The translations under genes were made by a program, and so were the position numbers. A stretch of DNA of 64,000 nucleotides from Chlamydiales bacterium. GTDB taxonomy: Bacteria > Chlamydiota > Chlamydiia > Chlamydiales > Simkaniaceae. The notes beneath the pieces are model-generated. The model was not told the DNA's origin. It saw nothing but the letters and a program-made list of their open reading frames with translations, and did no database searches. Where the stretch lies: positions 1-64,000 of the forward strand of contig JACKPO010000009.1 of NCBI GenBank assembly GCA_024233515.1, written 5' to 3'. Below are positions 35,022-43,387 of this stretch, piece after piece; positions within the stretch are counted from its first letter, which is position 1; every line of letters starts with the position of its first letter.

Positions 35022-36050
35022 ATGGGAAAAAGGTTAGTCGCTTTTGTTCTTTTCACTTTGAGTCTTAGTCTTTTTGCACAAGAGCGTGAGGAAATCACAC
35101 CTCCAGCAGGCCCTTTTGTGAAAGGGGGGGCGGATGTCTTTATCACCGGAGAGTTTTTGTGGTGGAAAGGAATCCAAGAAGGCTTAAGTTATGCAACAAC
35201 AGGGGTTTTAGTTGAATCTGGAACAAACGTTACCTCTGCAGGAAAGGTTCACAAAGTGGATTATTCTTGGAATCCTGGATTTCGTGTCGGAATTGGGTTT
35301 TATCCTGGACATGATGGGTGGGATCTATTCGCCCGCTACACATGGTACCATAGTAGCGCAACCGATTCGGTCTCTCGCCCCGATGGGAATATGGCCCCAG
35401 GGACATTTTCATTTGACACTCTAAGTAACATCAATGTTGGTGGGTTTACCAATGCTAAAAGCCATTGGTCTCTTCACTACAATATTATTGACCTCGAGCT
35501 GGGTCGTAACTTCTTCCTTAGCCGATCGTTACAAACGCGCCTCTTTGCGGGCCTCCGCGGAGCCTGGAATCACCAAGATTGGAAGTTGCATTACCTCACA
35601 AATCAAATCGTTTTTGGAGATAATGACCCTCTTCCAGGAACCATGGATGTTTTGCAACAGCAAAAGACGTGGGGAATTGGAATACGAATGGGGATGAACG
35701 GAACTTGGACCTTTTATAAAGGTTGGAGCATTGTCAGCGATGCATCTGTTGCAGGCATTTGGGTTGACTATAATAACCACCGAAAAGATACGATTACCCA
35801 GGCAGAAACTGGTTCAACTGTCACAACTCAACTTAAGAGCGATCCTAACTCTAGTCTTGTGAACTTAGAGCTAATGCTCGGCCTAAGAGGTGAGTGGTGG
35901 TTCTCAGAAGAAGCCTACCACCTTTCAGTACAAGCTGGTTGGGAAAATCAGATATGGATCAACTATGGGAAGTTTATTTATCTCTTCCAAAATTACAGTG
36001 GAGATCTAACCTTTTCAGGACTGAGTGCAAAACTCCGCTTCGATTTTTAA
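35022..36050 (+). CDS. MOMP-like porin
   Basis: 342 residues; signal peptide (LVAFVLFTLSLSLFAQ) then ITPPAGPFVKGGADVFITGE and LWWK right after the cleavage site. GHDGWDLFARYTWYH, YNIIDLELGRNFFLSRSL, EWWFSEEAYHLSVQAGWENQ and the final KLRFDF match the other array members. AAGGGGG lies about 5 bp before the ATG. It is closest in layout to the gene at 33774 but lacks the serine linker. A porin role is inferred from the family. Confidence 0.85.
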   Translation: MGKRLVAFVLFTLSLSLFAQEREEITPPAGPFVKGGADVFITGEFLWWKGIQEGLSYATTGVLVESGTNVTSAGKVHKVDYSWNPGFRVGIGFYPGHDGWDLFARYTWYHSSATDSVSRPDGNMAPGTFSFDTLSNINVGGFTNAKSHWSLHYNIIDLELGRNFFLSRSLQTRLFAGLRGAWNHQDWKLHYLTNQIVFGDNDPLPGTMDVLQQQKTWGIGIRMGMNGTWTFYKGWSIVSDASVAGIWVDYNNHRKDTITQAETGSTVTTQLKSDPNSSLVNLELMLGLRGEWWFSEEAYHLSVQAGWENQIWINYGKFIYLFQNYSGDLTFSGLSAKLRFDF

Positions 36051-36070
36051 TTTTTTCTTGAAAATCAATT

Positions 36071-36117
36071 GAAAATCCCGTTTCATAAGTGTTTTAAGCA
36101 TTTATAATGGGATTTTC
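36071..36117 (+). promoter_or_regulatory. hairpin ending at the start codon, with a -10-like box
   Basis: GAAAATCCC (36071-36079) pairs with GGGATTTTC (36109-36117), and weaker pairing continues inward. The right arm touches the ATG at 36118 and includes the only purine-rich ribosome-site candidate (TGGGA). TATAAT lies at 36103-36108, so transcription from it would begin almost at the ATG. TTGAAAATC occurs twice just upstream (36058-36079 region). A translation-control or leaderless arrangement is possible; unproven. Confidence 0.45.
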
Positions 36118-37224
36118 ATGAAAACCTTTCGTCTGACACTATTGTTTGTTGTTTTAATGATTGGAAGCTTGCGCGCTGAGAGCGAAATGCGGATGCGTGG
36201 ACTAGAGAACCGTATCGATACGATTGAAAAACATCAGACAACAACACCTAACATGGACTCCCTAACTCCTTGTGCTGGACCTCGTGTCAAAAATGGAATG
36301 GATCTTCACCTGTCTGCAGAGTTTATCTACTGGACAGCAAGGATCGACACCCTCACCTATGCTAAAACAGGATATCTCAGTACTTCAGCAAATGGAATCC
36401 CTAACAAAGGAGAGGTCCAATCGGTCGACTGGTCTTGGGATCCTGGTTTTAAAATCGGTCTTGGATGGATCTTTTGTCACGGGTGCTGGGACATGAATCT
36501 CCAGTACACCTGGCTTTACACCAACGTTGGAGACTCTAAGCATTCTTCCCACCTTCTTCCGACCTATGATCTTCTACCAAATTCGATAACCTCTGATCAA
36601 ATTTCCTATACTAAAGCTCAAGCCCAAAACGATCTTCATTTCCAAGTCGGAGATCTTGAACTGGGAAGAAATTACTATGTGAGCCGTACCCTCAAGCTTC
36701 GCCCCTTTATTGGAATGAAAGGGACCTGGCAAAAACAAGGCTATGATGTCTACTATGATGCGGTTCCAATTGCCCTTCTCGGGCAAACCTTTGGCTTCAA
36801 AGCACGCTTTGATTCTTCAATGTGGGGTCTAGGGATGCGAGGAGGTCTTAATTCCTCTTGGCAGTTCTCAAAGTATGTGAGTCTCTACGGAAACCTTGCC
36901 TTCTCAGGAATGTGGCTCCATTATGACCTTGATCGAAAAGATACAGTTGAGACTTTTGATACCAATAGCCAAGTTCCTCCAACGGAAATAACGACCTATA
37001 ACACCCAAGATACGTTAAGAGTGATCAAACCTGTCCTTGAGTTTGGGATTGGTCTCCGTCTCGAAACATATTTCGGTTGCAATCGTTACCATATTCTTCT
37101 TCAAGGAGGATGGGAAAGCCAAGTCTGGATCAACGAAACACTCCATATTAAGAGAGATGGCCACTACGACCGATTTGACCTGAATATGCATGGTCTAACC
37201 ACAAAGCTCCGCTTCGATTTCTAG
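36118..37224 (+). CDS. MOMP-like porin with short coiled-coil before the barrel
   Basis: 368 residues. A signal peptide (LTLLFVVLMIGSLRA) is followed by a short heptad stretch (MRMRGLENRIDTIEKHQ). That could trimerise, as in porins with N-terminal coiled coils. Then LTPCAGPRVKNGMDLHLSAE and IYW, DWSWDPGFKIGLGW, LQYTWLY, GDLELGRNYYVSRTLKLRPF and the final KLRFDF. Unlike its paralogues it has several cysteines (CHGCWD; FGCNRY), which might form disulfides as in chlamydial MOMP. Expression may depend on the hairpin at its start codon. It meets the convergent SUF operon with 11 bp between the stops. Confidence 0.85.
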   Translation: MKTFRLTLLFVVLMIGSLRAESEMRMRGLENRIDTIEKHQTTTPNMDSLTPCAGPRVKNGMDLHLSAEFIYWTARIDTLTYAKTGYLSTSANGIPNKGEVQSVDWSWDPGFKIGLGWIFCHGCWDMNLQYTWLYTNVGDSKHSSHLLPTYDLLPNSITSDQISYTKAQAQNDLHFQVGDLELGRNYYVSRTLKLRPFIGMKGTWQKQGYDVYYDAVPIALLGQTFGFKARFDSSMWGLGMRGGLNSSWQFSKYVSLYGNLAFSGMWLHYDLDRKDTVETFDTNSQVPPTEITTYNTQDTLRVIKPVLEFGIGLRLETYFGCNRYHILLQGGWESQVWINETLHIKRDGHYDRFDLNMHGLTTKLRFDF

Positions 37225-37235
37225 ACGAGGATTGG

Positions 37236-38468
37236 TTAGGTCGCATTCATCGGCTTAAGAAGGATAGCCCCTTCTTTGATTGCGTGGACGGTATGATCAA
37301 TCTCTTCTAGAGTATTGTAAATCCCAAAAGAGACACGCGCAAGGGCATTCACCCCAAGGCGTTTGAGTGTGGGCTGCGCACAAAGATGGCCCGTCCGAAT
37401 AGCAATTCCCTTCAGCCCTAATAGAGTTCCGAGATCGAGAGGATGAACATCCTCGAGTGTAAAGCTAAGAATAGGTCCTTTTTCTTTCGCAGTCCCCAAA
37501 AATCTTAGCCCATGAATTTCTCGAAATTTCTCATGGGCATAATCTGTTAACTTCATTTCCCATTCAAGGATTGCATCGCGTCCAAGCAATTCAAGGTAAT
37601 CGATCGCTGCTCCAAGTCCAATCACAGAAGCAATCGGAGGGGTTCCCGCTTCGAAGCGCATGGGAGGATCTTGAAAGGTTGATTTTTCTAGCGTCACCGT
37701 TTGGATCATATCTCCCCCTCCCATGAAGGGAGGCATCTTTTCGAGAAGAGCTCGTTTTCCATAGAGAATTCCAACGCCGGTTGGACCATACATCTTATGA
37801 CCTGAAAAGGCATAAAAATCAACGTCCAAGGCTTGCATATCAAGGGTGAAGTGTGAAGCAGCTTGTGCACCATCGATCACCACCACAGCGCCAACATCGT
37901 GAGCTAAATCGATGATCTCCTTAATAGGATTAACAGTCCCTGTTGCATTTGAAATGTGTCCGACAGAGACGAGTTTTGTTCTATCCGACAAAAGTTCTTT
38001 AAAGACATCAACTCTTAGCTCTCCCTCAAGAGACATCGGAATATATTTGAGTTTGATTTTCTTTTCTTCTGCAAGAAGTTGCCAAGGAACAATATTTGCG
38101 TGGTGCTCCATTTCAGAGATGATGATCTCATCTCCCTCTTGAAGGAATGCTCGTCCATAGGAATGGGCAACGAGATTGATTGCTTCTGTGGTTCCCCGTG
38201 TAAAAACAATCTCTTCTTCTTCTGCAGCATTGATGAAGTTCTTCACTTTACTTCGAACAGCGCTATACATTTCTGTGGAGTGCGCCGCAAGTTCGTAAAC
38301 AGCGCGATGAACCGTGCCATATTCCTCTTCATAAAAGCGGCGCATGGTATCGATCACGACTTTCGGTTTTTGAGCGGTAGAAGCTGTATCTAAATAAATG
38401 AGATTTTTCCCATTCATCACTTTCTTAAGCATGGGAAAATCTGCCCGTACACGCCTCACATCAAACAT
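37236..38468 (-). CDS. sufS: SufS-type cysteine desulfurase
   Basis: Removes sulfur from cysteine for Fe-S cluster assembly on SufBCD; cytosolic, PLP-dependent. 410 residues, group II desulfurase. PLP lysine K225 in FSGHKMYGPTG, and the catalytic cysteine C363 in IRTGHLCAQP, are both present, unlike in the NifS domain at 3.6 kb. Last gene of sufB-C-D-S, one base after sufD. No SufE or SufU partner is encoded in the window. Equivalent of CT687. Confidence 0.95.
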   Translation of the reverse strand: MFDVRRVRADFPMLKKVMNGKNLIYLDTASTAQKPKVVIDTMRRFYEEEYGTVHRAVYELAAHSTEMYSAVRSKVKNFINAAEEEEIVFTRGTTEAINLVAHSYGRAFLQEGDEIIISEMEHHANIVPWQLLAEEKKIKLKYIPMSLEGELRVDVFKELLSDRTKLVSVGHISNATGTVNPIKEIIDLAHDVGAVVVIDGAQAASHFTLDMQALDVDFYAFSGHKMYGPTGVGILYGKRALLEKMPPFMGGGDMIQTVTLEKSTFQDPPMRFEAGTPPIASVIGLGAAIDYLELLGRDAILEWEMKLTDYAHEKFREIHGLRFLGTAKEKGPILSFTLEDVHPLDLGTLLGLKGIAIRTGHLCAQPTLKRLGVNALARVSFGIYNTLEEIDHTVHAIKEGAILLKPMNAT

Positions 38469-38469
38469 C

Positions 38470-39579
38470 CTATTCTCCTGATCGTTTTAAAAACCTGTCG
38501 ACTCTTTCCCCGTCTGCTAATTCTTTGCAAAAGCCTCGAGCCAAATGCCATTTGGCTTGGCTTTCAGACAGCCCTCTTGTCATTAAGTAGAAAAGTTCCT
38601 CTTTCTTAGGCTGAGCAACTGTTGCTCCATGAGAGGCTTTCACATCATCGGCAAAGATCTCTAAATTGGGCTTGCTCATCGCCTTTCCCTTGGGACTTAA
38701 GAGAAGGTTATTGTTGAGCTGATACGCTTCGGTTTGTTGCGCCTCTTTTTCAACGTAGATTTTCCCTTCAAAACTCGCTCGCCCTTGATCCATGACTGCC
38801 GTCTTAAAATGTTGATGCGATCTGGCATTCGGCGCGACATGTTTCACGGTAATAAATTGATGAATTTCATCTTTTCCTCCTGGGAGAGAGAGCCCTTTTA
38901 AATCGACTTCTGCATTCTCACCAACGAGAGAGGCTTCCAAATCATGTCGCTCACTTTTTGCTCCTTTAGAAAAGATGAAAAAGGAGAGGTGAGCATCACG
39001 CTTTAATTTTGCGCGTAAAGTTTCCATGGCATACGCTTCAGAGTGGTGTTCATTATGACGATCAATCTTTGCACGCGCTCCTTCATCTAATGAAATCTGC
39101 AAAGAAGGGTTATAAAAATAGGCTTCTTTCCCTACACATTTCCAGTTTAAGGAAAGCTCTGCACCTTTTCCGACAAATATCTCAATCTTGGGTGCGCGTA
39201 GCCCCCCATCCAAAACAAACTCCCACTCGAGTTCCAGCTTTTTTCCTGGTGGAACATAGAGGAATTGTCCCTCTTCAGCAAAGGCTTGATTCAAAAGGGC
39301 AAAGGGACTTTTCTCCCCTTCTAACGCTTCGGCATAACTCTTTTGCAAGAGGGCGCCATATTTAAGCATTGCCTCGCTTAAAGAGAGCGTTCCTTCTCCC
39401 TTAGGAAACGACGGCGCAACTGGGACAAACTCCCCTTCCACCAATCCTTTCAAAGAGACATACTTAAAAGGGTCCCATTTTTTTGTGGGCAGTCCCATCT
39501 CTTTTAGCTTTTCCCAAGCTTTTTTCTTCCAAGGAGTCTCTAAGGTAAGATGAGGTTCAATCGTTTCAAGCAGTGTCAT
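38470..39579 (-). CDS. sufD: SufD, Fe-S assembly scaffold subunit
   Basis: 369 residues, SufD/SufB beta-helix family. The C-terminal part shows the core signature: SHQHFKTAVMDQGRASFEGKIYV, QTEAYQLNNNLLLSPKG and KPNLEIFADDVKASHGATVAQ, whose DDVKASHG histidine is typical of SufD. The N-terminal half is more variable, as usual. SufD pairs with SufB on the SufC ATPase dimer. It overlaps sufC by 4 bp and is followed by sufS, in the order found in C. trachomatis (CT684-CT687). Confidence 0.94.
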   Translation of the reverse strand: MTLLETIEPHLTLETPWKKKAWEKLKEMGLPTKKWDPFKYVSLKGLVEGEFVPVAPSFPKGEGTLSLSEAMLKYGALLQKSYAEALEGEKSPFALLNQAFAEEGQFLYVPPGKKLELEWEFVLDGGLRAPKIEIFVGKGAELSLNWKCVGKEAYFYNPSLQISLDEGARAKIDRHNEHHSEAYAMETLRAKLKRDAHLSFFIFSKGAKSERHDLEASLVGENAEVDLKGLSLPGGKDEIHQFITVKHVAPNARSHQHFKTAVMDQGRASFEGKIYVEKEAQQTEAYQLNNNLLLSPKGKAMSKPNLEIFADDVKASHGATVAQPKKEELFYLMTRGLSESQAKWHLARGFCKELADGERVDRFLKRSGE

Positions 39580-40301
39580 GCAATCCCTTGATACCCTTTT
39601 TCTTCGAGGTGGAGTGCAAGCTCAGGACCCCCTGATTCAACAATCTTTCCATTCACGACAACATGAACAAACTGGGGTTTAATATAATCCAAGAGACGTT
39701 GGTAGTGGGTAATCAAAATCAAGGCGTTTTCACTATTTAGCTGTCTGTTCACGCCCTCTGCAACAATTTTCATCGCATCGATATCAAGCCCCGAATCAGT
39801 TTCGTCTAAAATCGCGAGCTTTGGCTCAAGAACGGCCATTTGCAAGATCTCGTTTCGCTTTTTTTCTCCTCCAGAAAATCCGCCATTCACATCCCGTTTT
39901 GCAAACTCAGGATTCACTCCAATCTTTTTCATTTTCTCAGTAAGAATCACTTCAAAAACCTCTTTTGATACAGGTGTTTCCCGTTTGCTATTGTAGGCGC
40001 TCATCAAGAACTCTTCATTGCTCACCCCAGGAATTTCGACAGGATATTGGAATCCCATAAATAATCCTGCATGTGCACGCTCATCGATTTCGAGCTCAAG
40101 AAGATCTTTCCCGCAGAAAGTGATCGATCCTTTTGTGACTTCATAGCTGGGATCCCCTGCTAATACCTTTGCAAGAGTCGACTTCCCAGCCCCATTTGGT
40201 CCCATGATCGCATGGACCTCTCCTGCTTTCACCGTTAACGTGAGCCCTTTTAGAATCGGCTCCCCTTCAACTGATACGTGTAAATCTTGAATTTCGATCA
40301 T
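39576..40301 (-). CDS. sufC: SufC, Fe-S assembly ATPase
   Basis: 241-residue ABC-type ATPase of the SUF system, cytosolic. Walker A GPNGAGKSTLAKVLAG near residue 35, the Q-loop in FMGFQYPVEIPGV, the ABC signature in FSGGEKKRNEILQMA, Walker B LAILDETDSGLDIDA and the H-loop ILITHYQRLL are all intact. SufC drives conformational change of the SufB-SufD scaffold. Overlaps both neighbours by 4 bp, so the three are translationally coupled. Confidence 0.96.
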   Translation of the reverse strand: MIEIQDLHVSVEGEPILKGLTLTVKAGEVHAIMGPNGAGKSTLAKVLAGDPSYEVTKGSITFCGKDLLELEIDERAHAGLFMGFQYPVEIPGVSNEEFLMSAYNSKRETPVSKEVFEVILTEKMKKIGVNPEFAKRDVNGGFSGGEKKRNEILQMAVLEPKLAILDETDSGLDIDAMKIVAEGVNRQLNSENALILITHYQRLLDYIKPQFVHVVVNGKIVESGGPELALHLEEKGYQGIA

Positions 40302-41737
40302 CCAACCGACCCTTCGAGTTTAAGTGTGAGTAATTTTTGCGCTTCTGCAGCAAATTCAAGAGGGAGCTCTTTGATCACCTCTTTGCAGAACCCATTGACA
40401 ATCATCTGAATCGCATCTTCTTGTGAGATTCCCCGTGATTGCAGATAAAAAAGTTGTTCTTCATTCATTTTCGACGTTGAGGCTTCATGCTCAAGCTCTG
40501 CAGTCTCATTATGGACTTCAATGTAAGGAAAGGTGTTCGCGCTGCAATTGTTTTTCACAAGCATCGAGTCGCACTGAGTAAAGTTACGCGCCCCTTCTGC
40601 CTTCGGTCCAATATGAACTAAACCCCGATAGGTATTCGAAGATTCATCCGCCGAAATTCCTTTGGAAATAATCGTCGAGCTTGTCCGTTTTCCTAGATGA
40701 ATCATCTTGGTTCCGGTATCCGCTTGCATCTTTCCATTGGTGAGAGCGACAGAGTAAAACTCTCCAACCGAATCATCCCCTTGCAGGATACAACTCGGAT
40801 ATTTCCAGGTAATCGCCGCACCCGCTTCGACTTGTGTCCAAGAGATCTTTGAGCGATCGCCGGCGCATTTTCCCCGCTTTGTCACAAAGTTGTAAATCCC
40901 CCCTTTGCCCGTTGTTTTATCGCCTGCATACCAGTTTTGCACCGTCGAATACTTAATTTCAGCATCCTCATGGGCCACCAGTTCGACAACCGCTGCATGG
41001 AGTTGATTTTCATCATAGGCAGGGGCCGTACACCCCTCTAGATAACTGACATAAGAGCCTGGCTCGGCAATGATAAGGGTTCGCTCGAACTGTCCCGTCT
41101 CCCTCTCATTAATTCTAAAATACGTTGAAAGCTCAATCGGACACTTGACTCCCTTCGGAACATAGACGAACGAACCATCAGAAAACACCGCAGAGTTAAG
41201 CGCTGCATAAAAGTTGTCCCCAATCGGAACCACTGTTCCTAAATACTGTTTCAAAAGCTCGGGATATTTTTGGACCGCTTCACTGATCGAACACAGGACA
41301 ACTCCCGCTTCTTCTAATGTCTCACGAAATGTTGTTCCCAAAGAAACTGAATCAAAGACCACATCGACAGCAACGTTGCTCAGCCGTTTCTGCTCATCTA
41401 GGGGGATCCCTAACTTCTCAAAGGTGCGAAGAATCTCGGGATCCACTTCCTCTAAGCTACTGAGTTCTTGCTTCTTTTTCGGCGCCGCATAATAACGCAT
41501 ATTCTGAAAATCGATCGGATCGATTTTTAGATGGCCCCACTCAGGAACCGTCATCTCTTGCCACTTGCGGAAAGCTTTTAAACGGAACTCAAGCATGAAC
41601 TCAGGCTCCCCTTTCTTCGCAGAAAGTGCCCGCACTGTCTCTTCATCCAATCCCTTGGGGAAAAGCTCCGACTCGATCTCGGTCCGAAACCCGTATTTAT
41701 ATTCTTCTCTTGATGAGAGAATCTCTTCTGTTGACAT
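40298..41737 (-). CDS. sufB: SufB, Fe-S assembly scaffold subunit
   Basis: 479 residues, first gene of the SUF operon. Conserved blocks include GTVVPIGDNFYAALNSAVFS, the GVKCPIELSTYFRIN strand, YLEGCTAPAYDENQLHAAVV with a cluster-ligand cysteine, FVTKRGKCAGDRSKISWTQV, and the C-terminal EHEASTSKMNEEQLFYLQSR. Length and order agree with SufB of other bacteria and CT684. AGGGATAG precedes the ATG. No regulator such as SufR is encoded next to it. Confidence 0.96.
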   Translation of the reverse strand: MSTEEILSSREEYKYGFRTEIESELFPKGLDEETVRALSAKKGEPEFMLEFRLKAFRKWQEMTVPEWGHLKIDPIDFQNMRYYAAPKKKQELSSLEEVDPEILRTFEKLGIPLDEQKRLSNVAVDVVFDSVSLGTTFRETLEEAGVVLCSISEAVQKYPELLKQYLGTVVPIGDNFYAALNSAVFSDGSFVYVPKGVKCPIELSTYFRINERETGQFERTLIIAEPGSYVSYLEGCTAPAYDENQLHAAVVELVAHEDAEIKYSTVQNWYAGDKTTGKGGIYNFVTKRGKCAGDRSKISWTQVEAGAAITWKYPSCILQGDDSVGEFYSVALTNGKMQADTGTKMIHLGKRTSSTIISKGISADESSNTYRGLVHIGPKAEGARNFTQCDSMLVKNNCSANTFPYIEVHNETAELEHEASTSKMNEEQLFYLQSRGISQEDAIQMIVNGFCKEVIKELPLEFAAEAQKLLTLKLEGSVG

Positions 41738-41865
41738 TCTATCCCTATATTAAAGGCTACTAAAATACCTCACTCCAAGGAGCGATGTCAACCCCTCCCT
41801 TGTTAAATAAAAATTCGACTTGCCCCTTCTTCACACATGCCCCGCGCAATGAATAAACTTCATAC

Positions 41866-41894
41866 TTCAAATTAAATATTACACTTGCTATACT
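41866..41894 (+). promoter_or_regulatory. candidate promoter for the gene at 41926
   Basis: TTCAAA (41866-41871), 17-bp spacer, TATACT (41889-41894). The start of transcription would be near 41901, giving a leader of about 25 bases. Confidence 0.5.
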
Positions 41895-41925
41895 CAGTGC
41901 TTGAATGTTACATTTGGGGTGCCAT

Positions 41926-42279
41926 ATGTCTACTGTAGAGAGTGTATCAAACGATTCATCCTCGTCTGCTCCACAAGAACCGGAAAAAGAAACCGGGAAT
42001 TTGAATGGGAGAGAAGTTGAAGTTAAAGAACACGAGGAAAGCGCAAAAGAACACCTAGGAGAGTTTGTAAAAGAATCAATTGAAGCGGGTCTAGTTGTGG
42101 CAGCACATCCTGGAGTAGGCCTGATCGTCGCACCACAAATGGTTAAAAGTGCTTCTAATCACTTAATTGAGGCTTGTAAAGAATATAACGAAGCTAAACG
42201 ATTAGAGAGAGAAGGAGAAGAACAATCATCAGGGCCAGACCATGGAAATGACCGCGATTCTTGGGATAAAGAGTATTAA
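41926..42279 (+). CDS. small charged protein with central hydrophobic segment, unknown
   Basis: 117 residues from ATG 41926; an earlier ATG (41905) has no support. The N-terminus is rich in Ser and Glu, the middle has IEAGLVVAAHPGVGLIVAPQM, which is hydrophobic and could insert in a membrane, and the C-terminus is very acidic (EREGEEQ, DRDSWDKEY). No signal peptide and no family recognised. A short hydrophobic block flanked by polar ends is seen in some type III secreted chlamydial proteins, but this is only a resemblance. The next gene starts 11 bp downstream. Confidence 0.5.
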   Translation: MSTVESVSNDSSSSAPQEPEKETGNLNGREVEVKEHEESAKEHLGEFVKESIEAGLVVAAHPGVGLIVAPQMVKSASNHLIEACKEYNEAKRLEREGEEQSSGPDHGNDRDSWDKEY

Positions 42280-42289
42280 GGATCATCTT

Positions 42290-42667
42290 ATGGAAAAAGT
42301 TGTTTGCTATTTCACGCATCACAAAAAATCACTCCTTTTGGTATGCCTCTTAGTTGGGTGCATTCTTATTTTTTTGAATCTCTCCTTTCAGATTGTAATC
42401 TTAGCCGCTGCTGGAGCATTTGGAGCCTACTTCTGCAAAACCTTCGAAAACAAAATACTGGCATGCTTTGTAGCCCTTTATGCAATCGCAAAACTTGTCA
42501 TGGAGTTGTTGCATTTGGAGCTTCCTGATGGAAATCTGCTTGTTTGGTCAGGGTTGGCAATCCTTGCTGGAACCATTCAAGGAATACGAAAAAAAGACAG
42601 AGTTTACCTCGTTCTAGTCGGCGCACTTATTTTGTGGCTGACAAATAGAGTTCTATACGATTTGTGA
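42290..42667 (+). CDS. small integral membrane protein, unknown
   Basis: 125 residues from ATG 42290 (AAGGA 8 bp upstream); ATG 42242 overlaps the previous gene and is less likely. Four or five hydrophobic helices (LLLVCLLVGCILIFLNL, IVILAAAGAFGAYF, ILACFVALYAIAKLVMELL, LLVWSGLAILAGTI, LVLVGALILWL) with short basic loops. No family recognised. Its 3' end overlaps the convergent kdsB gene by 15 bp. Probably co-transcribed with the small charged protein upstream. Confidence 0.55.
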   Translation: MEKVVCYFTHHKKSLLLVCLLVGCILIFLNLSFQIVILAAAGAFGAYFCKTFENKILACFVALYAIAKLVMELLHLELPDGNLLVWSGLAILAGTIQGIRKKDRVYLVLVGALILWLTNRVLYDL

Positions 42668-43387
42668 AGCGATCCGTTCCATGGCACGAGCGAGATCCTC
42701 GGGAACATCGATGCCGAGAGTTTCGTGGGCGGTCTCGTGGACCTGGATGCTAAGGCCATTTTCAAGAAAGCGGAGCTGCTCGAGCCCTTCGGCCCGTTCG
42801 AGGGCTGAAGGAGAGAGGGTGGAAATTTCTCTTAGAGCTTCGTTTTTATAGGCGTAGATGCCGATATGTTTATAGTAGGTGATATCTTCAAGAGCATCCC
42901 GATCATAGGGAATCGGTGAGCGAGAAAAATAGAGGGCGCGGTCTTGGCAGTCGGTCACCACTTTGACAACGTTAGGATCTTCGACATCTTGCTCATTTTC
43001 GATCTCTTTTCGAAGAGACCAGAGATCGTAGTTCTGATCGATGGTTTGAAGGAGATTTTCAATCATTTCGCGGTGGATAAAGGGTTCGTCTCCTTGCCAG
43101 TTGACCCAGATATCTCCTTCCATCACCCCTTGCTCTTGAAGCTCAATGAGCCGATCGGTTCCTGAAAGGCAGTCGGGGGAAGTCATGTGGTATCTTCCTT
43201 CAAAGGAATCGATGAGACGCGCCGTTTCATGGTCATCGATCGCAAAGGCGATGTCGTCAAACATCTCGGATGAGGTCGCTGCTTCCCAGATCCATTGAAG
43301 CATCGGCTTTTCGCCGAGCATCGCCAAGACTTTTCTAGGAAACCGGCTCGAATCAATTCTTGCAGGGATCACACACACGGTCTTCAT
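42653..43387 (-). CDS. kdsB: CMP-KDO synthetase
   Basis: Activates KDO with CTP for lipopolysaccharide inner core synthesis. 244 residues from ATG 43387 (the Met-Cys ahead of it is probably untranslated). The N-terminus CVIPARIDSSRFPRKVLAML is the CTP-binding motif. DIWVNWQGDEPFI, SRSPIPYDRD and YKHIGIYAYKNEALREI are the other standard blocks. It overlaps the end of rfbB by 4 bp, so KDO activation is linked to the rhamnose genes in one operon (rfbC-rfbD-rfbB-kdsB). Confidence 0.95.
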   Translation of the reverse strand: MKTVCVIPARIDSSRFPRKVLAMLGEKPMLQWIWEAATSSEMFDDIAFAIDDHETARLIDSFEGRYHMTSPDCLSGTDRLIELQEQGVMEGDIWVNWQGDEPFIHREMIENLLQTIDQNYDLWSLRKEIENEQDVEDPNVVKVVTDCQDRALYFSRSPIPYDRDALEDITYYKHIGIYAYKNEALREISTLSPSALERAEGLEQLRFLENGLSIQVHETAHETLGIDVPEDLARAMERIASQIV

